Source: Lysobacter_C sp966210725
GTDB taxonomy: Bacteria; Pseudomonadota; Gammaproteobacteria; Xanthomonadales; Xanthomonadaceae
DNA length: 63,915 nt
Assembly: GCA_966210725.1 (NCBI GenBank)
Contig: CBIHLN010000005.1
Span: 1 to 63,915, forward strand
Direction: 5' to 3'
Shown here: piece by piece, positions 49,509-60,558 of the stretch
How the letters are laid out: each line of letters opens with the position of its first letter
Numbering within the stretch: the first letter of the stretch is position 1
Notes under the pieces: model-generated
The model's input: the letters and a program-made list of their open reading frames with translations, nothing else
What the model was told of the DNA's origin: nothing
Database searches by the model: none
Program-made: the position numbers and the translations under genes

Positions 49509-50246
49509 ATGGGCCCGACGATGCTGGCATTCGTGGAACGGCTGCGCGCGCGCTTTGAAGGCGGTGACGTCGCGGCGATGGTCCTGGTGGCCGAACCGCG
49601 CGGTGAAATCACCCTCGATGTCGATGCGGCCGGTTGGCTGGACGCGGCGCGCGCGTTGCGCGACGAGTTCGGCTTCGAACAGCTGGTCGACGTCAGCGGG
49701 GTGGACTACCTGAGCTACGGCAGCGACGAGTGGGGCACCGAGGTGTCCTCCGAAGGCTTCTCCCGCGGCGTGGAAGGCAAGAGCGCCGGCCGCTTCGTAT
49801 GGGGCGAGGAGCCCAACGGAGCCGCCGCCGCGCCGGAGCGCCGCTTCGCCGCCGTCGCGCACCTGCTTTCGGTGCAGCACAACCTGCGCGTGCGCCTGCG
49901 CACGTTCGCGCCCGACGACGACCTGCCCGTGGTGGCGTCGCTCACGTCCGTGTGGCCGGGGTCGAACTGGTTCGAGCGCGAAGCGTTCGACCTGTTCGGC
50001 ATCGTGTTCGAGGGCCATCCGGACCTGCGCCGCATCCTCACTGACTACGGTTTCGTCGGCCATCCGTTCCGCAAGGATTTCCCGCTGATCGGCAACGTCG
50101 AGGTCCGCTACGACGCCGAGAAGAAGCGCGTGATCTACGAGCCGGTGTCGATCGACCCGCGCGTGGGCGTGCCGCGCGTGATCCGCGACGATGCCCGCTA
50201 CCAGACCGCGGCGGGTGAAGCCGCGGGCCGCGAGGTGAAGCCATGA
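49509..50246 (+). CDS. nuoC: NADH-quinone oxidoreductase subunit C
   Basis: NuoC is the 30-kDa peripheral subunit of the Q module. The 245-residue protein has HLLSVQHNLRVRLR and the signature WPGSNWFEREAFDLFGI, then FEGHPDLRRILTDYGF. It is separate from NuoD, unlike the fused NuoCD of E. coli. The stop overlaps the nuoD ATG (ATGA). The length matches relatives with separate NuoC and NuoD. Confidence 0.95.
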   Translation: MGPTMLAFVERLRARFEGGDVAAMVLVAEPRGEITLDVDAAGWLDAARALRDEFGFEQLVDVSGVDYLSYGSDEWGTEVSSEGFSRGVEGKSAGRFVWGEEPNGAAAAPERRFAAVAHLLSVQHNLRVRLRTFAPDDDLPVVASLTSVWPGSNWFEREAFDLFGIVFEGHPDLRRILTDYGFVGHPFRKDFPLIGNVEVRYDAEKKRVIYEPVSIDPRVGVPRVIRDDARYQTAAGEAAGREVKP

Positions 50247-51574
50247 GCACCACCGCCAGCGACCTGTCGAACCGCACGCAGCCCGACAGCGTGCACGCCA
50301 GCAACCAGTCCGGCCTGAACACCGCCGAGATCCGCAACTACACGCTGAATTTCGGCCCGCAGCACCCGGCCGCGCACGGCGTGTTGCGCCTGATCCTGGA
50401 GATGGACGGCGAGGTCGTGCAGCGTGCCGACCCGCACATCGGCCTGCTCCACCGCGGCACCGAAAAGCTGGCCGAGTCCAAGCCGTTCAACCAGTCGATC
50501 GGCTACATGGACCGGCTCGACTATGTGTCGATGATGTGCAACGAGCATGCCTACGTGCGCGCCATCGAAACCCTCATGGGGATCGAGGCGCCCGAGCGTG
50601 CGCAGTACATCCGCACGATGTTCGACGAGATCACCCGCATCCTGAACCACCTGATGTGGGTCGGGTCCAACGCGCTCGACCTGGGTGCGATGGCGGTGTT
50701 CCTGTACGCGTTCCGCGAGCGCGAAGAGCTGATGGACTGCTACGAGGCGGTGTCGGGCGCGCGTATGCACGCGACCTACTACCGCCCCGGCGGCGTCTAC
50801 CGCGACCTGCCGGACCGCATGCCGCGCTACAAGGAGTCGCCGTGGCGCAAGGGCGCCTCGCTCAAGCGCTTCAACCAGTGGCGCGAAGGCTCGCTGCTGG
50901 ACTACCTGGACGCGTTCTGCGACGACTTCCCCAAGCGCGTTGACGAGTACGAGACGCTGCTCACCGACAACCGCATCTGGAAGCAGCGCACCGTGGGCGT
51001 GGGTGTCATCCCGCCGGAGAAGGCGCTGGCCTGGGGCATGACCGGCCCGATGATCCGCGGCTCGGGCATCGCCTGGGACCTGCGCAAGAAGCAGCCGTAC
51101 GCCAAGTACGACGCGGTGGATTTCGACATCCCCGTCGGCGTCAACGGCGACTGCTACGACCGCTACCTGGTGCGCGTGGCCGAGATGCGCGAGTCCACGC
51201 GCATCATCAAGCAGTGCGTGGCCTGGCTGAAGGCCAACCCGGGCCCGGTGATCGTGGACAACTTCAAGGTCGCGCCTCCCTCCCGCGAGGAGATGAAGGA
51301 CGACATGGAAGCGCTGATCCACCACTTCAAACTGTTCTCGGAAGGTTATTGCGTGCCGGCCGGGGAAACCTACGCCGCGGTCGAGGCGCCCAAGGGCGAG
51401 TTCGGCTGCTACCTGGTGTCGGACGGCGCCAACAAGCCGTTCCGCTGCAAGCTGCGCGCACCGGGCTTCGCCCACCTGTCGTCGATGGACGAGGTCGTCA
51501 AGGGCCACATGCTGGCCGACGTGGTGGCGATGATCGGCACCTACGACGTCGTGTTCGGCGAGATCGACCGCTGA
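50243..51574 (+). CDS. nuoD: NADH-quinone oxidoreductase subunit D
   Basis: NuoD forms most of the quinone-binding pocket with NuoB. The 443-residue protein has NFGPQHPAAHGVLRL with the conserved histidine near the quinone head, RGTEKLAES, YMDRLDYVSMMCNEH with the quinone-binding tyrosine region, and the C-terminal MLADVVAMIGTYDVVFGEIDR. It has an N-terminal extension of about 25 residues rich in Ser/Thr/Asn. The start overlaps the nuoC stop. Confidence 0.96.
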   Translation: MSTTASDLSNRTQPDSVHASNQSGLNTAEIRNYTLNFGPQHPAAHGVLRLILEMDGEVVQRADPHIGLLHRGTEKLAESKPFNQSIGYMDRLDYVSMMCNEHAYVRAIETLMGIEAPERAQYIRTMFDEITRILNHLMWVGSNALDLGAMAVFLYAFREREELMDCYEAVSGARMHATYYRPGGVYRDLPDRMPRYKESPWRKGASLKRFNQWREGSLLDYLDAFCDDFPKRVDEYETLLTDNRIWKQRTVGVGVIPPEKALAWGMTGPMIRGSGIAWDLRKKQPYAKYDAVDFDIPVGVNGDCYDRYLVRVAEMRESTRIIKQCVAWLKANPGPVIVDNFKVAPPSREEMKDDMEALIHHFKLFSEGYCVPAGETYAAVEAPKGEFGCYLVSDGANKPFRCKLRAPGFAHLSSMDEVVKGHMLADVVAMIGTYDVVFGEIDR

Positions 51575-51587
51575 GGTTCTGGAATAC

Positions 51588-52114
51588 ATGAAGGCGACCG
51601 GAAATTTCGAGGCCTGTCAGCACGTCGACCCGATGGTCGCGTTGAACGACAGCACCCGCGCGCACATCGACCACTGGCTGGCCAAGTTCCCGCCGGACCG
51701 CAAGCGTTCGGCCGTGCTGCAGGGCCTGCACGCCGCGCAGGAGCAGAACGGCGGCTGGCTGAGCGACGAGCTGATCGCGGCGGTGGCCAAGTACCTGGGC
51801 CTGCCGCCGGTGTGGGCGTATGAGGTCGCCTCGTTCTATTCGATGTTCGAGACCGAGAAGGTCGGGCGCCACAACGTCGCCTTCTGCACCAACATCAGCT
51901 GCTGGCTCAACGGCGCCGAGGATCTGGTCGCGCACGCCGAGAAGAAGCTGGGCTGCAGGCTCGGCGAGTCCACCGCCGATGGCCGCGTCTTCCTCAAGCG
52001 CGAGGAAGAGTGCCTGGCCGCCTGCTGTGGCGCGCCGGTGGTCGTCATCAACGGGCATTACCACGAGAAGCTCGACGCGGCGAAGGTCGACGAGCTGCTT
52101 GAGGGGCTGAAGTA

Positions 52115-52115
<1 letters not shown>
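51588..52115 (+). CDS. nuoE: NADH-quinone oxidoreductase subunit E
   Basis: NuoE is the 24-kDa thioredoxin-like subunit holding the 2Fe-2S cluster N1a. The 175-residue protein has ligands C100-x4-C105 and C142-x3-C146 (FCTNISC, CLAACC). The helical N-terminal part contains LLP-like AVLQGLHAAQEQNGGWLS. The last base of its TAA stop is the first base of the nuoF ATG, so the two are tightly coupled, as expected for the NADH dehydrogenase module of NuoE, NuoF and NuoG. Confidence 0.96.
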
Positions 52116-53490
<1,375 letters not shown>

Positions 53491-53494
<4 letters not shown>

Positions 53495-55719
53495 GCGCCC
53501 AACCCGTCAACCCGAACCTGCCGCCCGACCACGTCACCGTCTTCATCGACGGTGTCGAGATGGCCGCGCCCAAGGGCTCGATGATCATCCAGGCCGCCGA
53601 CACGGCCGGTATCCCGATCCCGCGCTTCTGCTACCACGACAAGCTGTCCATCGCGGCCAACTGCCGCATGTGCCTGGTCGAGGTCGAGAAGATGCCCAAA
53701 CCGGCACCGGCCTGCGCCACGCCGGTGATGGACGGCATGAGGGTCACCACGCGCAGCGAAAAGGCGTTGAAGTCGCAGCGCAACGTGATGGAGTTCCTGC
53801 TGGTCAACCACCCGCTGGACTGCCCGGTCTGCGACCAGGGCGGCGAGTGCGAGTTGCAGGACCTGTCCATGGGCTACGGCCGCTCGGTCAGCCGCTTCGC
53901 CGAGCGCAAGCGCGTGGTGCCCGACGAGGACATCGGCCCGCTGGTCGCCACCGAGATGACCCGCTGCATCCAGTGCACGCGCTGCGTGCGCTTCACCGCG
54001 GAGGTCGCCGGCACCTACGAGCTGGGCGGCATGTACCGTGGTGAAAACCTGCAGATCGGCACCTACGACGGCAAGCCGCTGACCACCGAGCTGTCGGGCA
54101 ACGTCATCGACGTGTGCCCCGTGGGCGCGCTGACCAACAAGGTGTTCCAGTTCCGCGCCCGCCCGTGGGAGCTGGTGGCGCGCGAGTCGCTGGGCTATCA
54201 CGACGCGCTGGGCAGCAACCTGTTCCACCACGTCCGCCGTGGCGAAGTGCTGCGCAGCGTTCCGCGCGACAACGACAGCGTCAACGAGTGCTGGCTGTCG
54301 GACCGCGACCGCTACGCCCACCAGGGCCTGCGCGCGGACGATCGTGCCGTCGCGCCGATGCTCAAGGACAACGGCCAGTGGCGCGAAGCGTCATGGGTCG
54401 AAGCGCTGGCGCGCGCCGCGAAGATCCTGCGCGACAACGGTGCCGATGGCCTCGGCATGCTGGTGCACCCGGCCACCTCCAACGAGGAGGGCGCGTTGCT
54501 GGCCCGTCTGGCCGACGTGCTGGGCACCGGCCACCTGGACCACCGCATCGGCCAGTCGGACCTGTCCGACGGCGCGATCGCGGAGCGCTTCGCGATGCCG
54601 GCCGCCGACATCGAGCACGCTGACTGCGTGGTACTGGTCGGCACCGACCTGCGCCACGAGCTGCCGCTGGTGAACCAGCGTGTCCGCAAGGCCTGGACCC
54701 GCGGCGCCAAGGTGCACGCGGTCAACCCGGTCGAGTTCGACCAGACGTTCGACCTGGCGTCCAAGCAGATCGTCGCGCCGTCGCGTATTGCCGATGCGTT
54801 GTCCGATGGCGCGCTTCGCGATGCGGTATCGGGTTCCGATCGCGCCGTGGTGATCGTCGGTGCGCTGGCCGAGAACGGCGCCCATGCCGCGGCCATCCGT
54901 GAGGCGGCCCGTGCCCTGGCGCAGGCGACCGGTGCGACGCTGTGCCGCATCCCGCAGGGCGCGAATGCGCTGGGTCTCGCCGACCATGGCGTGCTGCCGA
55001 CCGGCCTGGACGCGCGCGCCATGCTGGCAAGCCCGCGTCCGGCGTACCTCATCTACGGCATCGAGCCCGGCCTGGATTTCGCCAACCCCGCCAACGCGAT
55101 GCAGGCCCTGGGTGCCGCACAGGTTGTCGCCTTCAGCCACTTCGCGTGCGAATCCACGCGTGCAGTCGCGGATGTGATCCTGCCGATCGGCCTGCTGCCG
55201 GAAATTGATGCGACCCTGACCAACCTCGACGGCCGCGAGCAGGTGGCGATTCCCGCCGGCGCATTGCCGGGCGAGGCGCGCCCGGGCTGGCGCGTGCTGC
55301 GCGCCCTGGCCGACGAGCTTGGCGCGAGCGGCTTCGAATTCACCGATCTCGCCGGGCTGCGCGGCGGCATGGCCAAGCGCGATGTCGCGGTGTCCCGTTC
55401 GGACGCGGCGAAGCCGGAAGCCGAGGGCCTGGAAGTCGCAATGAGCACGGGCATCTACCGGACCGATGCGGTCGTCCGCCGTGCCGCCGCGCTGCAGGCG
55501 CACCCGCTCAACCATGGCCCACGCGTGGTGCTGCATCCCGCGGATGCCGAAGCGGCACTGGGCGACGCGACCGTCGGCCGGTTCAGCACGGCGACGGGGA
55601 CCGCCACCGTGCCCGTGGTCACCAGTAACAAGGTCGCGCGCGGTACGGCGTGGGTCGAAGGCGGGCATGGCGCCACCGCGCCGCTCGCGTCCGGGCGTAT
55701 CCAGGCGGGGAGGGCATGA
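53491..55719 (+). CDS. nuoG: NADH-quinone oxidoreductase subunit G
   Basis: NuoG is the largest peripheral subunit and carries several clusters. The 742-residue protein has a 2Fe-2S site (C47, C58, C61, C75). It also has the His-coordinated 4Fe-4S motif HPLDCPVCDQGGECELQD and a second 4Fe-4S site, CIQCTRCVRF with a late VIDVCPVGAL. A molybdopterin-oxidoreductase-like domain without cofactor follows. The C-terminal third is less conserved. The ATG at 53491 overlaps the nuoF stop and the end overlaps nuoH. Confidence 0.95.
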
Positions 55720-56783
55720 GCATGGTCGGTGACATGGTCGATCCGTTCCGCGACTGGCTGCTCTCGTTCGGCAATGTCGGCGCGGTCGCCTGGATCGTGC
55801 TCAAGATCCTGGCCATCGCGATGCCGGTGATCATCACGGTGGCGTTCTACGTGGTGTGGGAGCGCAAGCTGATCGGCTGGATGCACGTTCGCCGTGGCCC
55901 GATGTACGTGGGCATGGGCGTGCTGCAGGCGTTCGCCGACGTGTTCAAGCTGCTGTTCAAGGAAGTCATCCAGCCCACGCGCGCGGAGCCCTTCCTGTAC
56001 AAGCTGGCGCCGCTACTGGCGCTGGCGCCGGCGTTCGCGGCCTGGGCGGTGATCCCGTTCGATGCGCAGCTCGTGCTGTCCAACGCCAACGCGGGCCTGC
56101 TGTACTTGCTGGCGATGACCTCGCTGGGTGTGTACGGGATCATCCTGGCGGGTTGGGCGTCCAACTCGAAGTACGCGTTCCTCGGTGCCATGCGCGCGGC
56201 GGCGCAGGTGGTGTCCTACGAGATCGCGATGGGCTTTGCGATGGTCGGCGTCATGGTGGCTGCCGGCAGCCTCAACCTGTCGCAGATCGTGATGGCGCAG
56301 GCGGGCAACACGGGTCTGTTCGAGTGGTTCTGGCTGCCGTTGCTGCCGCTGTTCGTCGTCTACTTCATCTCAGGCGTGGCCGAAACCAACCGCGCGCCGT
56401 TCGACGTGGTGGAGGGCGAGTCGGAGATCGTGGCCGGCCACATGGTCGAGTATTCGGGATCGGCGTTCGCGCTGTTCTTCTTGGCCGAATACGCCAACAT
56501 GATCCTGATCAGCTTCCTGACCGCGATCTTCTTCCTGGGCGGCTGGCTCAGCCCGTTCCATGGCATGGGCATCCCGTTCCTGTCCGTGGACGGCTGGTGG
56601 TGGCTGCTGGCCAAGGTGTTCTTCTTCGCCAGCTGCTTCATCTGGTTCCGCGCCTCGTTCCCGCGCTACCGCTACGACCAGATCATGCGGCTGGGCTGGA
56701 AGGTCTTCATTCCCATCACGATCGCCTGGATCGTCGTCGTCGCCCTGATGGCGTACTACGACGTCTTCCTGCCGGGGCAATAA
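55716..56783 (+). CDS. nuoH: NADH-quinone oxidoreductase subunit H
   Basis: NuoH is the membrane subunit that forms the quinone entry channel and couples it to proton pumping. The 355-residue protein has about eight membrane helices, the early ERKLIGWMHVRRGP loop, the acidic loop ETNRAPFDVVEGESEIVAGHMVEYSG and the late RASFPRYRYDQIMRLGWK. The ATG at 55716 overlaps the nuoG stop; the in-frame upstream ATG lies inside nuoG. Confidence 0.96.
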   Translation: MSMVGDMVDPFRDWLLSFGNVGAVAWIVLKILAIAMPVIITVAFYVVWERKLIGWMHVRRGPMYVGMGVLQAFADVFKLLFKEVIQPTRAEPFLYKLAPLLALAPAFAAWAVIPFDAQLVLSNANAGLLYLLAMTSLGVYGIILAGWASNSKYAFLGAMRAAAQVVSYEIAMGFAMVGVMVAAGSLNLSQIVMAQAGNTGLFEWFWLPLLPLFVVYFISGVAETNRAPFDVVEGESEIVAGHMVEYSGSAFALFFLAEYANMILISFLTAIFFLGGWLSPFHGMGIPFLSVDGWWWLLAKVFFFASCFIWFRASFPRYRYDQIMRLGWKVFIPITIAWIVVVALMAYYDVFLPGQ

Positions 56784-56786
56784 GGC

Positions 56787-57275
56787 ATGACGCGACTTGC
56801 TTCCTACTTCAAGAGCCTGCTGCTGCTGGAGCTGTTCCAGGGGCTGTGGCTGACGTTGAAGTACCTGTTCAAGCCCAAGTACACGCTGATGTACCCGATG
56901 GAGAAGACGCCGCAGTCGCCGCGCTTCCGGGGCATCCACGCGCTGCGCCGCTATCCCAACGGCGAGGAGCGGTGCATTGCGTGCAAGCTGTGCGAGGCGG
57001 TGTGCCCGGCGCTCGCGATCACCATCGATTCGGACCGGCGCGAGGACGGCACCCGCCGCACCACGCGGTACGACATCGACCTGTTCAAGTGCATCTACTG
57101 CGGCTTCTGCGAGGAGTCGTGCCCCGTGGACTCGATCGTCGAGACCCACATCCACGAATACCACTTCGACCAGCGCGGACAGAACATCGTCACCAAGCCG
57201 CAGCTGCTGGCGATCGGCGACCGCCTTGAGGCGGAGATCGCCGAGCGCCGCGCCGCCGACGCGCCTTTCCGCTGA
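56787..57275 (+). CDS. nuoI: NADH-quinone oxidoreductase subunit I
   Basis: NuoI is the TYKY-type subunit with clusters N6a and N6b. The 162-residue protein has two 4Fe-4S motifs, CIACKLCEAVCP and CIYCGFCEESCP. An N-terminal amphipathic helix lies along the membrane, and the C-terminal KPQLLAIGDRLEAEIAERRA helix follows. It starts 3 bases after nuoH and ends within 10 bases of nuoJ. The length is normal. Confidence 0.97.
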   Translation: MTRLASYFKSLLLLELFQGLWLTLKYLFKPKYTLMYPMEKTPQSPRFRGIHALRRYPNGEERCIACKLCEAVCPALAITIDSDRREDGTRRTTRYDIDLFKCIYCGFCEESCPVDSIVETHIHEYHFDQRGQNIVTKPQLLAIGDRLEAEIAERRAADAPFR

Positions 57276-57284
57276 GTGCCCCGC

Positions 57285-57938
57285 ATGGATCTCGTGACCC
57301 TCGCTTTCTGGATGTTTGCCCTGGCCGCCGTGGCCTCCGCGGTCGGCGTCATCAGCGTCAAGAACCCGGTGCATGCCGCACTCAGCCTGGTGCTGACGTT
57401 CTTCTCCATCGCCTGCGTCTGGCTCATTGCCGGTGCCGAGTTCCTCGGCGTGGCGCTGATCCTGGTCTACGTGGGCGCGGTGATGGTGCTGTTCCTGTTC
57501 GTGGTGATGATGCTCGACATCGACGTCGCCCCCCTGCGAGAGGGCTACGTGCGGTATCTGCCGGTGGGCCTGCTGGTCGCGGTGGTGATGCTGGTGGAGA
57601 TGCTCATCCTGATCGGCGTCAAGGTGCAGCTGGCGACGCCGCTGGCCGCCGATGTCGCCGCGGTGGAAGGCGTGTCGAACACCGTGTGGATCGCACGTGC
57701 GCTGTTCACCACCTACCTGCTGCCGTTCGAGGTCGCCGCGGTCATCCTGACCGTGGCCGTGATTGCCGCGGTCATGCTGACGCTGCGTCGCCGCGAGGGC
57801 GCCAAGCACCAGAACCCGGGCGAGCAGGCGCGGGTGCGCGCCGCCGACCGCGTGCGGCTGGTCAAGATGGATGCGGTTCGGCCGGAGGCGGCGCCGCGCG
57901 CCGATGCCGGCGACGCGCCGGCTGGGGAGGCACGCTGA
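57285..57938 (+). CDS. nuoJ: NADH-quinone oxidoreductase subunit J
   Basis: NuoJ is a membrane subunit next to NuoK and NuoA. The 217-residue protein has five membrane helices, with VYVGAVMVLFLFVVMML containing the third-helix pi-bulge region that changes shape during catalysis. A cytoplasmic charged tail of about 45 residues (Arg/Ala/Asp-rich) follows the last helix. The ATG at 57285 is preferred over a GTG at 57276. The stop shares one base with the nuoK start. Confidence 0.94.
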   Translation: MDLVTLAFWMFALAAVASAVGVISVKNPVHAALSLVLTFFSIACVWLIAGAEFLGVALILVYVGAVMVLFLFVVMMLDIDVAPLREGYVRYLPVGLLVAVVMLVEMLILIGVKVQLATPLAADVAAVEGVSNTVWIARALFTTYLLPFEVAAVILTVAVIAAVMLTLRRREGAKHQNPGEQARVRAADRVRLVKMDAVRPEAAPRADAGDAPAGEAR

Positions 57939-58261
57939 TGGACATGCTGACGGGCGCCCTTTCGTTGGGCCACTTCCTCACGCTGGGTGCGGCGCTGTTC
58001 TGCATCAGCGTGGCCGGTATCTTCCTCAACCGGAAGAACGTGATCGTCCTGCTGATGTCGCTGGAACTGTTGCTGCTGGCGGTGAACATCAACTTCATCG
58101 CCTTCTCGCGCCAGCTTGGCGACCCGGCGGGGCAGGTGTTCGTGTTCTTCATCCTGACAGTGGCAGCGGCGGAAGCCGCGATCGGCCTGGCGATCCTGGT
58201 CACGCTGTTCCGCAACCGACGCACCATCAACGTGGCAGAAATCGATTCGATGAAGGGGTGA
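57938..58261 (+). CDS. nuoK: NADH-quinone oxidoreductase subunit K
   Basis: NuoK is a three-helix membrane subunit, the homologue of MrpC. The 107-residue protein has the first buried glutamate in SLELLLLAVNINFIAF and the second in VAAAEAAIGLAILV, both part of the proton path. The length is typical (about 100). It is coupled to nuoJ (TGATG). Unlike the other junctions in this operon, it is followed by a 217-base gap before nuoL. Confidence 0.96.
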   Translation: MDMLTGALSLGHFLTLGAALFCISVAGIFLNRKNVIVLLMSLELLLLAVNINFIAFSRQLGDPAGQVFVFFILTVAAAEAAIGLAILVTLFRNRRTINVAEIDSMKG

Positions 58262-58478
58262 GCAGCCGTGGGTGCGAGCCATTGGCTCGCGTGGCTGCTG
58301 CTGTCCTGGACAGGCGTCCAGGGCGGGAGCGACTCGATAAGCGCAGGACGCGCGAATCCGGTCGCCGCGGCACGCTCGCGCGATGCAGCGCCTGGTTACG
58401 CGCGCGACGACTGCAGTACCCATCGATGCACTTGCAGCAGCCGGCCCGCCGGCACCCGCAGCACATAACGGAACTGAA
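58262..58478. other. Structured gap between nuoK and nuoL
   Basis: This 217-base gap holds two strong stem-loops. The first is GCAGCC...GGCTGC (58262-58298) enclosing GCGAGCC-ATT-GGCTCGC (58274-58290). The second is CCTGGAC-AGGC-GTCCAGG (58305-58322). A 66-codon open frame from the GTG at 58268 to 58468 has a hydrophobic start (HWLAWLLLSW), but its later codon use is poor and I do not call it. Upstream extension of NuoL from 58383 is also unlikely. Confidence 0.5.
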
Positions 58479-60545
58479 ATGGCGATCTCCAAACTCCATC
58501 TGCTGATCATCGTGCTCGCGCCGCTGCTCGGCTCGATCATCGCTGGGCTGTTCGGCCGGCAGGTCGGGCGCGCGGGTGCGCACGGCGTGACCATCGCCGG
58601 CGTGGCCGCCAGCTGCGCGCTGTCGATCTACGTGCTGTGGCAGCTGGTGGGGCAGGGCGCGGCGCCGTTCAACGAAAACCTCTACACCTGGTTCCAGGTC
58701 GGCAACTACGAGGCGCACGTCGGCTTCATGGTCGACAAACTGACGGCGATGATGATGGTCGTGGTGACCTTCGTGTCGCTGCTGGTGCACATCTACACCA
58801 TCGGCTACATGCACGAGGACCCCGGGTACCAGCGGTTCTTCAGCTACATCTCGCTGTTCACGTTCTCGATGCTCATGCTGGTGATGAGCAACAACTTCCT
58901 GCAGCTGTTCTTCGGCTGGGAGGCGGTGGGCCTGGTCTCGTACCTGCTGATCGGCTTCTGGTTCAAGAAGCCCACGGCGGTGTTCGCCAACCTCAAGGCG
59001 TTCCTGGTCAACCGCGTGGGCGACTTCGGCTTCCTGCTGGGTATTGCCGGCGTGCTGCTGATGTTCGGCACGCTGGACTACGCGACGGTGTTCGCCAATG
59101 CGCTGAACATCCAGGGCTCGACCATCACCATCTTCGATGGCCATGCGTGGTCGGTGGCCACCGTGATCTGCATCTGCCTGTTCATCGGCGCCATGGGCAA
59201 GTCCGCGCAGGTCCCGCTGCACGTCTGGCTGCCTGATTCGATGGAAGGCCCGACGCCGATCTCCGCCCTGATCCATGCCGCGACCATGGTCACGGCCGGC
59301 ATCTTCATGGTGGCGCGCATGTCGCCGCTGTTCGAGATGTCCGAGACCGCGCTCAACTTCGTGCTGTTCATCGGCGCGACCACTGCGCTGTTCACCGGCC
59401 TGATCGGCATCGTGCAGAACGACATCAAGCGCGTCGTCGCGTATTCCACGTTGTCGCAGCTGGGCTACATGACGGTGGCGTTGGGCGTGTCGGCGTACTC
59501 GGCGGCCGTGTACCACCTGATGACCCACGCCTTCTTCAAGGCGCTGCTGTTCCTGGCGGCGGGCTCGGTGATCATCGGCATGCACCACGAGCAGGACATG
59601 CGGAAGATGGGCGGCCTGCGCAAGTACATGCCCATCACCTACTGGACCAGCCTGTTGGGCACGCTGGCACTGGTCGGTACCCCGTTTTTCAGCGGCTTCT
59701 ATTCCAAGGACACGATCATCGAGGCCGCGCACCACGCCGCCGAGGGCGGTGGCTGGATCGCCCAGTACGGCTACTGGGCGGTGTTGCTGGGCGCGTTCGT
59801 GACGGCGTTCTACAGCTTCCGCCTGCTGTACATGACGTTCCACGGCAGGGAGCGCTTCCGTGACGTGGCACATGACGCGCATGGCCACGACGACCACGCG
59901 CACGCCGATCACGGGCACGGCCACCACGGCCCGCACGAGCCGCACGAATCGCCGTGGGTGGTGACGGTGCCGCTGATCCTGCTGGCGATCCCGTCGGTGA
60001 TAATCGGCTTCTTCACCGTCGGCCCGATGCTGTTCGCCACCGACTGGAGCGGCCACGCCCAGCAGCTGCCGTTCTTCCTCGGCGCCATCGACGTCGCCGC
60101 CGCGCGCGACACCGTTGCCATGGTCAAGGAGGCGGTGTGGCATGGGCCGACTGCGTTCGCGCTGCACGGCTTCGTGGCTCCGGCGTTCTGGTTGGCGTTC
60201 GCGGGCTTCGCGCTGGCGACCGTCATGTACTGGTGGAAGCCGGAACTGGCGACCCGCGCGCGCCGCGTCTTCGCGCTGCCGGTGCGGGTGCTGGAGAACA
60301 AGTACGGCTTCGACAACCTCTGGATCGACGGCTTTGCCGGCGGCGGCGTGCGCCTGGGCCGCGTGTCGAGAGCGGTCGACTCCCGCGTGATCGATGGCGT
60401 GGCGGTGAACGGCAGCGCCCGTCTGGTGGACTTCGTGGCCGGCCTGACCCGCCGCGTGCAGTCCGGGTTCCTCTACCACTACGCGTTCGCGATGATCCTC
60501 GGCCTGATCGTTCTGCTGGCCGTGCTGATCCGTACCCTGAGCTGA
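58479..60545 (+). CDS. nuoL: NADH-quinone oxidoreductase subunit L
   Basis: NuoL is the distal antiporter-like proton-pumping subunit. The 688-residue protein has about 16 membrane helices, the conserved FFGWEAVGLVSYLLIGFW with the key glutamate, MGKSAQVPLHVWLPDSMEGPTPISALIHAATMV with the lysine and proline-kinked helix, and the long lateral C-terminal helix. A histidine-rich loop (HDAHGHDDHAHADHGHGHHG) lies between helices near the middle and may be a metal-binding insert. The ATG at 58479 starts MAISKLHLL. Confidence 0.95.
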   Translation: MAISKLHLLIIVLAPLLGSIIAGLFGRQVGRAGAHGVTIAGVAASCALSIYVLWQLVGQGAAPFNENLYTWFQVGNYEAHVGFMVDKLTAMMMVVVTFVSLLVHIYTIGYMHEDPGYQRFFSYISLFTFSMLMLVMSNNFLQLFFGWEAVGLVSYLLIGFWFKKPTAVFANLKAFLVNRVGDFGFLLGIAGVLLMFGTLDYATVFANALNIQGSTITIFDGHAWSVATVICICLFIGAMGKSAQVPLHVWLPDSMEGPTPISALIHAATMVTAGIFMVARMSPLFEMSETALNFVLFIGATTALFTGLIGIVQNDIKRVVAYSTLSQLGYMTVALGVSAYSAAVYHLMTHAFFKALLFLAAGSVIIGMHHEQDMRKMGGLRKYMPITYWTSLLGTLALVGTPFFSGFYSKDTIIEAAHHAAEGGGWIAQYGYWAVLLGAFVTAFYSFRLLYMTFHGRERFRDVAHDAHGHDDHAHADHGHGHHGPHEPHESPWVVTVPLILLAIPSVIIGFFTVGPMLFATDWSGHAQQLPFFLGAIDVAAARDTVAMVKEAVWHGPTAFALHGFVAPAFWLAFAGFALATVMYWWKPELATRARRVFALPVRVLENKYGFDNLWIDGFAGGGVRLGRVSRAVDSRVIDGVAVNGSARLVDFVAGLTRRVQSGFLYHYAFAMILGLIVLLAVLIRTLS

Positions 60546-60558
60546 CAAGGACCGAGCT

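Noticed and set aside
58268..58468. 66-codon small protein between nuoK and nuoL
   Set aside because: Only the first 20 codons look hydrophobic and coding-like. The remainder has poor codon use and overlaps two hairpins. Kept only as a note in the gap entry.
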